DNA of 64,000 nucleotides from assembly GCF_037176765.1 (NCBI RefSeq), contig NC_090022.1, positions 174,389,617 to 174,453,616 of the forward strand, in the 5' to 3' direction. Numbering within the stretch: the stretch's first letter is position 1; each line of letters opens with the position of its first letter. Below the pieces are notes generated by a model that saw only the letters and a program-made list of their open reading frames with translations, did not search any database and was not told the origin of the DNA. Both the position numbers and the translations under genes were made by a program. Origin of the DNA: Anolis sagrei. Its lineage: Eukaryota > Chordata > Lepidosauria > Squamata > Anolidae. Shown here piece by piece: positions 1-11,003 of the stretch.

Positions 1-348
1 GGGGAAATAGACCTTGACATTTGGGAGTTGTAGTTACTGCGATTTATACTTCACTTAGAATTAAAGAGCATTCTGAGCCCCACCAATGACATAATTGGGG
101 CAAACTTCCCACACAGAACCCCCATGACCAACAGAAAATGCTTAAGGCCATCCAGTCCAACTCCCCTCAGGGCAAGAAAATGTAATCAAAGCCCTCCTGA
201 CAAAGAGCCATCCAGCCATAGATATATATGATTCACACACACAGATACAGTATCATAGATTTGAAAGATTAGAAACCAACACTTTCTCATTACTTTCTTT
301 CCAGATCACCAGACTGGGCCACAGCAACGTGCGGCAGGGGACGGCTAG
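1..348 (+). mobile_element. Helitron, 3' part of a non-autonomous copy
   Basis: The segment starts inside the window edge and ends in ...GGCAGGGGACGGCTAG followed by T, the CTRR|T end of rolling-circle transposons. The same 3' end closes copies at 37,959, 39,453, 40,358 and 41,611. Its middle (about 140-250) matches the middle of the 38,477-39,453 copy. Confidence 0.75.
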
Positions 349-369
349 TATATATGTAAATATCTTTTA

Positions 370-690
370 GCATTCAATAGCACTGGGAAGGGTTAATATC
401 CCTGTGATGTTCATTTTGCTGTCTGTGCCTCCATTCAGAAGATTTCACCTCATTTTCTGTCCCTGTGATAATTGGATTTTGAAAAATGCGGCTTGTTGTG
501 GAAACAAGGATTGGTGAGAAAGCTTCACTGGAGCCACCTTTTCCCCGTGATAATAACTCTTCCAGGAGTGAATTTCCCGAGGGATAGATTTCTCTCACCT
601 CTTGTTGTCTCACCCCCATTCTTAACTATGAGTTATTTGTAAGTTGGATGTTTGTAACTTGGGGACTGCCTGAATTGGCTAAATCTTTTA
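370..690 (+). repeat. Unclassified interspersed repeat, copy 1
   Basis: About 300 bases from AGCATTCAATAGCACTGGG to GGGGACTGCCTG closely resemble 3,095-3,385 and, in reverse, about 20,100-20,440. The three copies show this is a dispersed family, probably a DNA element. I cannot name it. Confidence 0.6.
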
Positions 691-1140
691 CCTGCAAAGC
701 CAGGAGATGAGCTTCAGTAAACAGATGGAAGTGTGTGAGAAACTGAAAAGGTAAGCTCACAAAAGGGTGCTTTATGCATCGAAATCCAGAGCTTATTTTG
801 AACTTAGTAGAAATCCTCCATAGAGGCTGGATCCTGCAACACTCTGATGAAATCTTATCTCACTGAAACATTGCAGGACAATTCTGTAAGTGCAGGCCAA
901 TATGCAAAGCAAACTTCACATAAGATCTAACTTTGGATTTCAGCCATCCAAAGTTCATTCAGTTATCTTTCGTTATCAAAATGGCAGGGGACTGAGGCAA
1001 AGTAGCAAACATACTATTTCCAAGTGGAACTCAAGAACAGGTCTTGAGCAAAGTCCAATGATATGCCCTGTGTGAATAGACTGCATAGAAAGGAAAGGCA
1101 ACTGATAGTTGCTACTTCTGTAAGTCACACTGATTTCACT
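691..1140. other. GDI1 intron 1 sequence with nothing recognised
   Basis: No open frame with a familiar protein and no known repeat was seen here. ORFs of 61-90 codons on both strands look like chance. Confidence 0.5.
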
Positions 1141-2159
1141 GGGTGTTTCAAGGAGCTCCATTGGCTGCCGTTCATTTTCCGGTCCCAATTCAAGGTGCAG
1201 GTTCTTACCTACAAAACCCTGAATGGTTTGGGTCCCGCCTGCCTGCATGACCGCATTTCAGTGTATGAACCAACGTAATCGCTTCGATCAACGGAGGAGG
1301 CCCTGCTCTTGCTCCCGCCCCTTTCGCAGGCGCAATTGGTGGGGACGAGGGATAGGGCCTTCTTGTCATATGTTCTGCAGTTGATGGTGCTTGATGATGG
1401 AAAGGTTAATGTATTAGTTCTAAAGGGTTTAGTAATCTATAAGTAAGAGTTCAAGGGTGAAAACAAGTAAGGGTGGAGGTATGCAAGAGATGGGTTGCAG
1501 CTGGGTGTTACTGGATTTAAGGAGCTAACCTTGAGACTGATCTTTGGGAGAAAAATATCTGTTGTCATACTTTGGTCCATTAAAATAGCCAGCAAGTAAG
1601 TGCTGTTTTAATTAAACTGTTTGATAAAACTGGGAGTTTGGTTCATCTCTACCTAAATAAGGCAGAGGCCTGGCAACGTGACATTTTACTATGGTGGCCC
1701 CTGACTCTGGATCTCACTTCCCAAGGATATCAGGCAAGCCCCCACATTGGCAGTCTTTAGGAGGAGCCTGAAAACGTGGCTGTTCCAGTGTGCCTTCCCT
1801 GAATAAAGGAAATAATTCCCTGCAAAATGTCCTCAGAAGCACTGGGTGGTTCTCCCTACATTTCTTTTAAAACCCTTCTACTAGATAATCCTACCTACCT
1901 CTGATCATGCCCAGCGTTTATTTTTAAATTTTAAACTATTACATCTGGCCCAGCCATAGGTTTTTAAACCCTTGCGTGTTATTGTCTATATGCTGAGTTA
2001 TATTAATTGTATTGTTTTATTTGCTTGTTGCTTGTTGTTTTTATTGATGTGTCGTTGGGCTTGGCCTCATGTAAGCCGCTCCGAGTCCCCTTGGGGAGAT
2101 GGTGGCGGGGTATAAATAAAGTTTTTTTTTAAATTATTATTATTATTATTATTATTATT
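1141..2159 (+). mobile_element. L2-type LINE 3' end, interrupted
   Basis: ELHWLPFIFRSQFKVQVLTY is the C-terminal reverse transcriptase tail of L2-like LINEs. The 3' end has the L2 hallmark CGAGTCCCCTTGGGGAGA, then TATAAATAAAG and an (ATT)n tail. The coding part is split by about 315 bases of other sequence near 1,370-1,683. Confidence 0.8.
1370..1683. mobile_element. Insert in the L2, possibly a solo LTR fossil
   Basis: This insert separates two parts of the L2 copy at 1,141-2,159. It begins with TG, ends with CA and has a polyadenylation-like AT-rich middle, so it could be a solo LTR of an old LTR retrotransposon. The boundaries are approximate and no clear target duplication was found. Confidence 0.25.
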
Positions 2160-2399
2160 GGGTTGTTGTAGGTTTTTCGGGCTATATGGCCATGTTCTAG
2201 AAGCATTCTCTCCTGACGTCTCGCCTGCATCTATGGCAAGCATCTTAGAGGTAGTAAGGTCCTCACTACCTCTGAGGATGCTTGCCATAGATGCAGGCAA
2301 AACATCAGGAGAGAATGCCTCTAGAACATGGCCATATAGCCCGAAAAAAACCTACAACAACCCAGTGATTCTGGCCATGAAAGCCTTTGACAATACATT
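2157..2399. mobile_element. Penelope-like element fragment, foldback copy
   Basis: Two inverted arms of about 115 bases meet near 2,270: the left reads TAGGTTTTTCGGGCTATATG, the right its reverse complement. It is inserted in the (ATT)n tail of the preceding L2. Sister copies elsewhere in the window encode the Penelope endonuclease C-terminus next to the same sequence. Confidence 0.7.
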
Positions 2400-2990
2400 A
2401 TTATTATTATTCTCCAGTTGGAACAAATGCCGATGTAGCTCCATGTAATTAAATTTTATATAGTCCCCTACGCACCAGTGAAATCTGACTTAAACATTGT
2501 TGGGAAGACTGTGTATTGGTATTAGTTTTTTATAGGCAATATCCAGAAATGTTATGTTTTTGAATTATTACTTCCAGAATTACCCAGTCAACAAATGGCT
2601 GTGTGACACATGTGTATGTGCGTGTGTGGGGATGGGGTTGGAGGGGGTGTTCTAAGAGTTCTATTACAAAAATCCCTAATTTTTCCAAGCTCTGATTACA
2701 TTCCAGACTACACCAAACTTTGCTAGCTGTAAATTCTTACTTTTGTTTGAAATAAAATTATTTGGATAGTCCCTGAAATATTTTCCCCCTCAAGCGATCA
2801 CTATTTTGTGAACCTGAAGAGGTCCTTTGGACACAGCGCCATTGCAGATTTACACTGATTTAAATGAACATTTTGTTTCCCTAGCAGTTCTGTAGCTCTA
2901 CAAAGCAGACTAGAAGCCTCAGTCTAAAGGATAATTCTGAATACAAGCTTCCACTTAGATGTCTAAAGAATTGTCATTCCCCTAGTTATG
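2400..2990. other. GDI1 intron 1 sequence with nothing recognised
   Basis: There is only a short TGTG-rich stretch near 2,610-2,640 and no recognisable gene, RNA or repeat. Confidence 0.5.
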
Positions 2991-3385
2991 GAAGTGATAG
3001 GTTCTGTAGGTTTCTTCTTAAGTTGAATTTGTTTGTAAGTCAGAATAGGTACATTTTACAGTGTAAATCCAGCCTAATATATATATCTTTAAGCTTTGAA
3101 TAGCATAGGGAAGGGTGAACACCCCTGTGGTATTTGTTTTGCTGTCTGTGCTCTTGTTCTGAAGATTTCACCTCCCTTTCTGTTCCTGGGATAATTGGAT
3201 TTTGAACAAATTGGCTTGCTGTAGAAACAAAGCTTGGTGAGAATGCTTCAGTAGAATCTCCCCCATGATCACTCTTCCAGGAGTGAATTTCCCTTCTAAG
3301 GAATAGATTTCTCTCACTTCCTGTTGCCCCCCCCCCCCCGTAACGATGAGTCGTATGTAAGTCGGAGACTGCCTATACTTAGGAG
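2990..3385 (+). repeat. Unclassified interspersed repeat, copy 2
   Basis: The segment matches the repeat at 370-690 and extends it on the 5' side (TTCTTAAGTTGAATTTGT). It carries a C-homopolymer near 3,327-3,339. It ends GTCGGAGACTGCCTA. Confidence 0.6.
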
Positions 3386-3603
3386 AAACCATTACGGTTA
3401 AGTCATCATGGCTAACCACAAAATATGTTTGCAGTGGTAATCTGCTTTTAAAAGTCAATGCGTTCTGAGCTCAGAAACAAAGAGAAGCCTACTTGCCCCA
3501 AGAGGACAAATGGCTCCCCCAGAATATATTATAGATTGAGTATCTCTTATCAGGAGTTCAATAATCCATAATACTCCAAAATTGTCCTCAGAGGTGGATA
3601 AGA

Positions 3604-4055
3604 TGTTGTTGTTGTTCATTCGTTCAGTCGTCTCCGACTCTTCGTGACCTCATGGACCAGCCCACGCCAGAGCTCCCTGTCGGCCGTCACCACCCCCAGC
3701 TCCTTCAAGGTCAGTCCAGTCACTTCAAGGATGCCATCCATCCATCTTGCCCTTGGTCGGCCCCTCTTCCTTTTACCTTCCACTTTCCCCAGCATAATTG
3801 TCTTCTCTAGGCTTTGCTGTCTCCTCATGATGTGGCCAAAGTACTTCAACTTTGTCTCTAGTATCCTTCCCTCCAATGAGCAGTCGGGCTTTATTTCCTG
3901 GAGGATGGACTGGTTGGATCTTCTCGCAGTCCAAGGCACTCTCAGAACTTTCCTCCAGCACCACAGTTCAAAAGCATCTCTCTTCCTTCGCTCACCCTTC
4001 CCTAAGGTCCAGCTCTCACATCCTTAGGTTACTACAGGGAATGCCATGGCGTTGA
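3604..4055 (-). mobile_element. BovB/RTE LINE 3' end
   Basis: The minus strand encodes GKRKRGRPRARWMDGILEVT and DRELWRGLVHEVTKSRRRLN, the C-terminus of the BovB (RTE clade) reverse transcriptase protein. The 3' tail TTCGTTCAGTCGTCTCCGAC on the plus strand resembles the ruminant BovB tail and ends in a (GTT)n run. The copy is 5'-truncated and frameshifted, since the frame shifts inside the DKVEVLWPHHEETA segment. Confidence 0.85.
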
Positions 4056-4261
4056 CTAGGCGGATCTACTGACACTTTATTTCTGATGTTTCATGCCCAA
4101 AATTAGTAAAACATTATGTATAAATTCCCTTCATAATAAATTAAGTGTTTAGACCTGAGTCCCATCTCCTCAATATCTCATTATGTATATTGACGTATTC
4201 ATATGGCAGGGACACGGCCATTGCCATTTTTGAGCTTCCCACCATATGCGGCAACCACAGA

Positions 4262-4455
4262 TTCTCCAATTTGATTGGGTTTCAGCACCCACTCTATAAG
4301 ACGACTCCTGGCGTATAAGACTACCCCTGCATATAAGATGACTCCCATGTATAAGGCCACTCCAGCGTATAAGACGACACCGCATATAAGATGACCCCTG
4401 ACTTTTGAGAAGATTTTCTTGGGTAAAAGTAGTCTTATACACCAGAATATACGGT
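4262..4455. repeat. Short tandem repeat block based on TATAAGACGAC
   Basis: Five or six degenerate units of about 18 bases, such as CGTATAAGACGACACC, are followed by AGTCTTATACACCAGAATAT and TACGGTA. The inverted relation of TATAAGAC and GTCTTATA suggests a decayed palindromic DNA transposon. Confidence 0.5.
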
Positions 4456-4937
4456 AATTCTACAGTGACTTGTGTCAAACTCAAATCCCACAGGATGAAT
4501 TTCACCCGCCATGTTGTTTTATGTGGCCCTCTTCCAGATGCTGAACTACAAGTTGTCTTCCTCATCTTAGACATCATGATGAATTGAGAGCTGATAGGAG
4601 TTGTGATACAGCAACATCTGGAAGGTTGAAAAGTGTTTTCTTCAGTCAGGAGAGTGGGGTCTGAATTTAAATACAAGGGTTATGGATATGATATCTGATT
4701 TTAAAATGCCGTTCAACCTTTCCTCAACTTCAGATCTATAAGTGCTGTTGGGTTGCAATTCCCATTATTCTCAGTCAGTGGATAATCACAGTGATGGCAG
4801 TTGTCGTTCAATAACACCTGGGAAGCCAAACGGATAAAAACTAAAGAACACCAACAATGTAAAAAAAAATTAGCTAGTCCTCTGTAGCCATGGATTCTCT
4901 GCCATGGATGCAACGGCCCTTTGAAGGCAATCATAAG

Positions 4938-5000
4938 AAACGTCAGGAGAGAATGCCTCTAGAACATGGCCATATAACCCGAAAAAACCTACAACAACCC
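4938..5000 (+). mobile_element. Penelope-like element, 63-base truncated copy with target duplication
   Basis: Only AAACGTCAGGAGAGAATGCC to ACAACAACCC remains. It is flanked by perfect 9-base direct repeats AATCATAAG at 4,929-4,937 and 5,001-5,009, which fix its ends. Confidence 0.8.
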
Positions 5001-5009
5001 AATCATAAG

Positions 5010-5630
5010 GTTGGTGTGGCTTTTGATGAAAATGGCTTTGACACCCTTGATGTCACCCCAAGTCTCCTTTCTGGATTACAAGAATATGGAAAATGAGAAT
5101 AAAATTATCCTTGGTGTGTGTGGAGATATATATATATAAAACATTGACCTTAGATGTCATAGGCAGTACCAAAATTCAGAGTGGGAAAAGCATGGGACCT
5201 TAGATAGCCAGAAGACTTGCAGAACCATGGACAACATCTGAAGAACCGCATACTGAGGAGGGGGTTGTGCCCTGTCCAAGCCTGCAATAGTAGGTGCACA
5301 CACACATCTGCACCAGGATTTGGCCTTGCTCTGCAAGACCCTTCAATCTTGAGATACTGATAACGGGGTGGACTTCCCATATTGTGACTCCAGACTTTGG
5401 GAATCGGAGATGAGGGATGTCGAGAGAGGGATGCTATGCAGACCTTAGGAACTGCAGCAATGCTATTGTCGTTTTCTTCCCATTTTCTATGCTGCCAACC
5501 AACAGAGCGCCCGGGGCAATTGGCAGCACTGAAATAAGCACAGAAGGAAACACTGTCTGCTACACAAGGATTGTTATCTTAAAGACAAGGGATGGGTTGG
5601 AAATAAGAAGGATCTGGCCAAAATGTTGGA
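5010..5630. other. GDI1 intron 1 sequence with nothing recognised
   Basis: No GDI1 exon and no repeat family was recognised here. The ORFs are not similar to anything I know. Confidence 0.5.
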
Positions 5631-5631
5631 A

Positions 5632-5755
5632 GGAAGAGAAGAGAGTGAAGGGAAATAAGGAAGGGGAGGATGAAAGTAAAGAAGGAAAAGAAGGGAGGGA
5701 GGGAGGGAAGGAAGGACGGACGGAAGGAAAGAAGGAAGGAGAGAGAAAGAGGCTT
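5632..5755. repeat. GGAA/GAAG-rich polypurine tract
   Basis: Simple sequence dominated by AAGG and GGGA units; it produces the spurious K/E/G-rich and S/P/F-rich reading frames on the two strands. Confidence 0.8.
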
Positions 5756-5884
5756 TGCAATTGGTACCCAGACATTGAGGATGGATGGAGGGTTGCATCA
5801 GAGGAGCTGCAATGGGGCCAAACCCATTTCCATTAGGAGAACAGAGCCAATGAGGTGGAAATCCACATACACAGCATGGAAGGA

Positions 5885-5886
5885 CA

Positions 5887-5927
<41 letters not shown>

Positions 5928-6356
5928 CATCATATTATTATTATTTATATTGCAGGAGGAATAAGGAAGTGGGTGCTTGGAAAAATAAAAAATGCAATGC
6001 ACGATCCACCATCCCATTGCAATACAAATAATCCAAATAACAATTATTATTTATATTGCACGAGAAATAAGGAATAAAAAAATATAAGGCACCATTCCCA
6101 CCATTCCATTGTAATAATAATAATATTATTAATGTATATTGCAGGAGAAATAAGGAAGTAGATGCTTGGAATAAATAAATAAATAAATGCACCATCTCCA
6201 CCATCCCATTGGAATGCATGATCTATCATCCCACTGCAATATAAATTATTATTAATAATAATATTGCAGGAGAAATAAGGAAGTGGGTGCTTGGAAAAAA
6301 TATAATAATAAATGCACCATCTCCACCATCTCATTGCAATATAAATAATAATACAA

Positions 6357-6393
<37 letters not shown>

Positions 6394-6540
6394 GAAACAC
6401 AACAAGATGAGTCCACAGCAGACACTCTGCTGGCTGTTGTTATTATTATAATCACTATCATTTATATTGCAGAAGAAATAAGAAAATGAGTGCTTGGGGA
6501 AAAAAAATAAAGGCACAATTTCCACCATCCTGTTGCAATA

Positions 6541-6571
<31 letters not shown>

Positions 6572-7182
6572 GCAGGATGATTAAGGAAATTGGTGCTTGA
6601 AAAAAAATAAAAATAGATGCCCCATCTCCACCATTCCATTGTAATGCACGATCCACCATCCTATTGTAATAATAATAATAATAATATATTGCAGGAGAAA
6701 TAAGAAAGTGGATGCTTGGAAAAATAAAAAAACAGATGCCCCATCCCCACCATCCCATTGCAAAATAAATAATACGAAGTATTATTATTATTATTATTGC
6801 AGGAGGAATATGGAAGTGGGTGCTTGGAAAAAAAACAAAAACAGATGCCCCATCCCCACCATCCCATTGCAATATAAATAATACAAATTATTATGATGAT
6901 TATTATTGCAGGAGGAATATGGAAGTGGGTGCATGGAAAAAAATAAAAAATAGATGCCCCCATCCCCACCATCCTATTGCAATATAAATAATACAAATTA
7001 TTATTATTATTATTATTATTGGAAAAATAAAAACTGATGCCCCATCTCCATAATCCGATTGCAATATAAATTATTATTATTATTATTATTATTATTGCAG
7101 GAGGAATATGGAAGTGGATGCTTGGGAAAAAACAAAAACAGATGCCCCATCCCCACCATCCCATTGCAATATAAATAATACA

Positions 7183-7213
<31 letters not shown>

Positions 7214-7383
7214 GGAAAAATAAAAACAGATACCCCATCTCCATAATCCCATTGCAATATAAATTATTATTATTATTATTATTATTATTATTGCAGGAGG
7301 AATATGGAAGTGGGTGCTTGGAAAAAAATAAAAAAAAATAGATGCCCCATCCCCACCATCCCATTGCAATATAAATAATACAA

Positions 7384-7416
<33 letters not shown>

Positions 7417-7468
7417 GGAAAAATAAAAACTGATGCCCCATCTCCATAATCCGATTGTGATATAAATA

Positions 7469-7507
<39 letters not shown>

Positions 7508-7795
7508 GCAGGAGGAATATGGAAGTGGGTGCTTGGAAAAAAATAAAAAAAATAGATGTCCCATCCCCACCATCCCATTGCAATATAAATAATACAAATT
7601 ATTATTATTATTATTATTATTATTATTGGAAAAATAAAAACTGATGCCCCATCTCCATAATCCGATTGCAATATAAATTATGATTATTATTATTATTATT
7701 ATTATTGCAGGAGAAATATGGAAGTGGGTGCTTGGAAAAATAAAAATAGAAAGATGCCCCATCCATCCCCATCCATCCCATTGCAATGCAAGGTC
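5885..7795. repeat. 1.9 kb minisatellite of about 17 units with embedded (ATT)n
   Basis: Units share AAGTGGGTGCTTGGAAAA, GATGCCCCATCCCCACCATC, CCATTGCAATATAAATAAT and an (ATT)n run of variable length. From about 6,950 a long unit (104-122 bases) alternates with a short one (83-92 bases), giving a higher-order period of about 190-215 bases repeated four times. The array lies in GDI1 intron 1 and ends about 145 bases from the exon 1 donor. The N-, I- and Y-rich open frames here are products of ATT repeats. Confidence 0.9.
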
Positions 7796-7819
7796 TCCCC
7801 CTCCCCATTGCATCAAGGA

Positions 7820-8350
7820 AGGGCGACGCTGCATCCTGCCTGCAATGGAAGGGAAGGGAGGCTGGGATGCGGCGGTGGCGGAGGAAAAGGAGTCCCCACA
7901 GGCGGGCCGCCCCTGGCCCTTCCCCGGTGAGACTCACGGTCAGGCCGGTGCCCAGCACGATCACGTCGTAGGCCTCGTCCATGGTGGTGGTAGTGGTGAC
8001 GGTGGTGGTCCCGGCCGCGGAGCCCCCGCCCCGAGCGGAGCCAAGATGGAGCCGCACCACCGCGCCGAGCGGATCACCCCGCCGGGGAAAATAAACGAGT
8101 CCCAGAGCCGAGAGAGAAAGCAGAGATCGCTCCGCCTTGGAAAAGGGAGGGTGAACTGGATCCTCGCGCCCCTTTTTCCAAAGGAGGCGGATGGAGAAAA
8201 GGGCGAGGGGTGGGAGTGTGCCCCTCCGCCGTGTTCTGGCCACAGCCTCAGCGCAGAGAGAGGATGGGAAACGAGTTCCGGCCCCTGTTTCTCCCTGTCA
8301 TCAGCTGAGGGCAGGAGGAGGAGGGGGCTTGTCAGGCCTGCCTTCACCAT
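7820..8350 (-). promoter_or_regulatory. GDI1: GC- and CpG-rich 5' region of GDI1
   Basis: The sequence around and upstream of the GDI1 start codon is rich in GC and CpG, in sharp contrast to the AT-rich array on one side and the CT microsatellite on the other. It should contain the 5' untranslated exon and a CpG-island promoter. No TATA box is obvious. The exact transcription start cannot be placed from sequence alone. Confidence 0.6.
7938..7982 (-). CDS. GDI1: GDI1, first coding exon (Rab GDP-dissociation inhibitor alpha), partial gene
   Basis: The minus strand encodes MDEAYDVIVLGTGLT (ATG at 7,980-7,982) followed at once by a consensus GTGAGT donor. Rab GDIs start with this segment, the first strand and glycine loop of the dinucleotide-fold-like domain; human GDI1 begins MDEEYDVIVLGTGLT. 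The second residue D fits GDI1 rather than GDI2, which begins MNEEYD, and GDI1 follows ATP6AP1 in conserved synteny. GDI1 is a cytosolic protein that extracts GDP-bound prenylated Rab proteins from membranes and returns them to donor membranes. The next exon, expected to begin ECILSGIMSVNG, was not seen in 1-7,937, so intron 1 is longer than 7.9 kb and leaves the window. E4 of human is A here. Confidence 0.9.
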
Positions 8351-8399
8351 GGAAACCTCACTGCAAGGATGGGTTCTAGTATATGCATACATCTCTGTG

Positions 8400-8450
8400 T
8401 GTATCTATCTCTCTCTCTATCTCTCTCTCTCTCTATACATATATATAGAA
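8400..8450. repeat. (CT)n and (TA)n microsatellite
   Basis: Simple CT-rich repeat ending in ATACATATATATAG, at the join between the GDI1 5' region and a CR1 copy. Confidence 0.85.
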
Positions 8451-8451
8451 T

Positions 8452-8762
8452 CATAGAATCAAAGAGTTGGAAGAGACCTCATGGGCCATCCAGTCCAACC
8501 CCCTGCCAAGAAGCAGGAAAATCTCATTCAAAGCACCCTCAGCAGATGGCCATGCAGCCTCTGTTTAAAAGCCTCCAAAGAAGGAGCCTCCACCACACAC
8601 CGAGGCAGAGAGTTCCACTGCTGAACAGCTCTCACAGCCAGGAAGTTCTTCCTCATGTTTAAAGGCCTCAAAATATGGAGCCTCTACCACAAACCAGGGC
8701 AGAGAGTTCCACTGCTGAACGGCTCTCACAATCAGGAAGTTCTTCCTCGTGTTCAGATGGAA
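8452..8762 (-). mobile_element. CR1 LINE 3' end, partly duplicated
   Basis: ATCATAGAATCAAAGAGTTG and CATGGGCCATCCAGTCCAAC are the reverse complement of the CR1 3' end. The block GGCAGAGAGTTCCACTGCTG...AGGAAGTTCTTCCTC occurs twice in tandem, at about 8,600-8,657 and 8,698-8,750. Confidence 0.85.
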
Positions 8763-8879
8763 TCTCCTTTATTTATTTATTTAGACCATTTCTACCCCGT
8801 CCTTCTCACCCCTGAGGGGGGACTCAGGGCGGCTAACGCAGGCAACAATTCAATGCCAACAGTATCCATTTATTTATTT

Positions 8880-10440
8880 ATTTATTTGTCGTGTCAGAGC
8901 AACCAGTCAAATTATATTACATTTCTAACAGAACAAAGCAAACAAACAGACAAAATACAAAATTTGTGAGTTTAGTAGTTTGATTAAATGTCCTTTGACC
9001 AGTATCGGGCCACTTGGAATGCCTCTGGTGCCTCTGGTGTTGCTCCAAGTAAGAAGGTCCTCCATTGCGCATGTAGCAGGGCTCAGGTTGCATTGCAGCA
9101 GGTGGTCTGTGGTTTGCTCTTCTCCACACTCGCATGTCGTGAATTCCACTCTGTAGCCCCATTTCTGAAGGTTGGCTCTGCATCTCGTGGTGCCAGAGCG
9201 CAGTCTGTTCAGCGCCTTCCAAGTCGCCCAGTCTTCTGTGTGTCCAGGGGGGAGTCTCTCATCTGGTATCACCCATGGATTGAGGTGCTGGGTTTGAGCC
9301 TGCCACTTTTGGACTCTCGCTTGCTGAGGCGTTCCAGCGAGTGTCTCTGTAGATCTAAGAAAACTATGTCTTGATTTAAGTCGTTGACGTGCTGGCTGAT
9401 ACCCAAACAGGGGATGAGCTGGAGATGTCTCTGCCTTGGTCCTTTCACTATTGGCTGCTACTTCCTGGCAGATGTCAGGTGGTGCAATACCAGCTAAGCA
9501 GTGTAATTTCTCCAGTGGTGTAGGGCGCAAACACCCCGTGATAATGCGGCATGTCTCATTAAGAGCCACATCTACTGTTTTAGTGTGGTGAGATGTGTTC
9601 CACACTGGGCATGCGTACTCAGCAGCAGAGTAGCATAGCGCAAGGGCAGATGTCTTCACTGTATCTGGTTGTGATCCCCAGGTTATGCCAGTCAGCTTTT
9701 GTATGATATTGTTTCTAGCACCCACTTTTTGCTTGATGTTCAGGCAGTGCTTCTTGTAGGTCAGAGCACGGTCCAGAGTGACTCCCAGGTATTTGGGTGT
9801 GCTGCAATGCTCCAGTGGGATTCCTTCCCAGATGCTTGTCTGTTATTAAGGTGAAAGGCACATGTCTGTGTTTTAGATGGGTTAGGGATCAGCTGGTTTT
9901 CCCTGTAATAGGCAGTAAGAGCACCTAGAGCTTCAGAGAGCTTCTGTTCTACCATCTCAAAGCTCCCTGCTTGAGCAGTAATGGCACGATCATCAGCATA
10001 GATGAAACTCTCTGTCCCTTCTGGCAGTGGCTCGCCATTTGTGTAGATGTTGAACATGGATGGAGCAAGCACGCTCCCCTGAGGCAGGCCGTTCTTCTGT
10101 TTCCGCCATCTGCTTCTCTGGCCCTGGAACTCAACTAAAAAGCTCCTGTTTTGTAGCAGGTTTCCTATGAGGCGGGTGAGGTGGTAATCCTTTGTGATAT
10201 TAAACATTTTTCTCAGGAGGAGGCGGTGGTTCACAGTATCATAGGCTGTTGACAAGTCTATGAAGACAGCTCCTGTGATCTGCTGCCTTTCAAAGCCATC
10301 TTCTATGTGCTGAGTCAGGGTCAGCACTTGCAATGTGCAGCTTTTGCCTTTCCTGAAGCCAGCTTGCTGTGGGATCAGACAGGGGTCTATATTTTCCATA
10401 ATTCTATGCAGAATAAGTATCTCCAGAAGCAACCAGAAGT
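8880..10440 (-). mobile_element. I/Jockey-group LINE, 3' 1.5 kb, 5'-truncated
   Basis: The minus strand encodes a reverse transcriptase segment (AGFRKGKSCTLQVLTLTQHI, AVFIDLSTAYDTV, LPQGSVLAPSMFNIYTN, FIYADD) and then a C-terminal domain with AALNETCRII-like and CECGEEQTTDHLLQC cysteine motifs. The two parts are in different frames, with a break near 9,730-9,850, so the copy is dead. The family resembles Vingi/I or Jockey-type LINEs; I cannot fix the clade. It ends at the 3' side in TTTGTCGTGTCAGAGCAAC (plus strand), shared with the abundant tRNA-SINE of this window. Confidence 0.8.
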
Positions 10441-10507
10441 CCCTTTTATAACTTCTCAGGAACCATAGAGTAAAGGAATCTGCATACCAAAACATATATA
10501 TATAGGA

Positions 10508-11003
10508 ATCCGCTGTGGCCCCCCAACTTTGGAACTCACTACCCGGTGAGATTAGGCAAGCCCCTACCTTAGTAGCCTTCAAAACAACTTTGAAAACTTT
10601 GCTCCTCTGATGTGCCTTTGGAGAGTAACCATTTATCCCATTTCTGTTTATTCCATTTATAGTGTTGCCCTATGATGCACTTTCCCCCGTCCTAAACTAA
10701 AAGCCTAAACCCACTATTCATCTTTTTTGGGCTCCTCTCAATTACACATTTTCTATTCAACTTCATCTAGGGTTTTATCATTTTACCTCGTCCATTTGGC
10801 CCGTTTGGTTTTATATTATATCAATTTGCTTTATTTATTTATTTATTTTTGCTATTGTATGTATTTTATTCTGATGTATTTTTGTTGTCTGCATTTTGTA
10901 TTTTATTTTGCTGCATTGTACCTTTGGGCTTGGTCTCAAGCTGCCCTGAGTCCTCTTTGACAAGAAGGTGGCGGGGTACAAATAACGTTTTTTATTATTA
11001 TTT
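10508..11003 (+). mobile_element. L2-type LINE 3' end
   Basis: The remnant of the RT tail is followed by the 3' untranslated part ending GCCCTGAGTCCTCTTTGACA, GGTGGCGGGGTACAAATAA and a T-rich tail. Confidence 0.75.

Noticed and set aside
5885-7795. CRISPR-like alternation of repeats and spacers
   Set aside because: Spacers are ATT runs and the repeats drift in length and sequence; the DNA is vertebrate and intronic.
1-7937. Further GDI1 exons
   Set aside because: I looked for the expected second-exon protein (ECILSGIMSVNG) on the minus strand and did not find it; the interval is intron 1.
5574-8243. Long open frames rich in N, I, Y or W on both strands
   Set aside because: They follow ATT/AAT microsatellites and minisatellite units that lack stops in some frames; no family domain is present.
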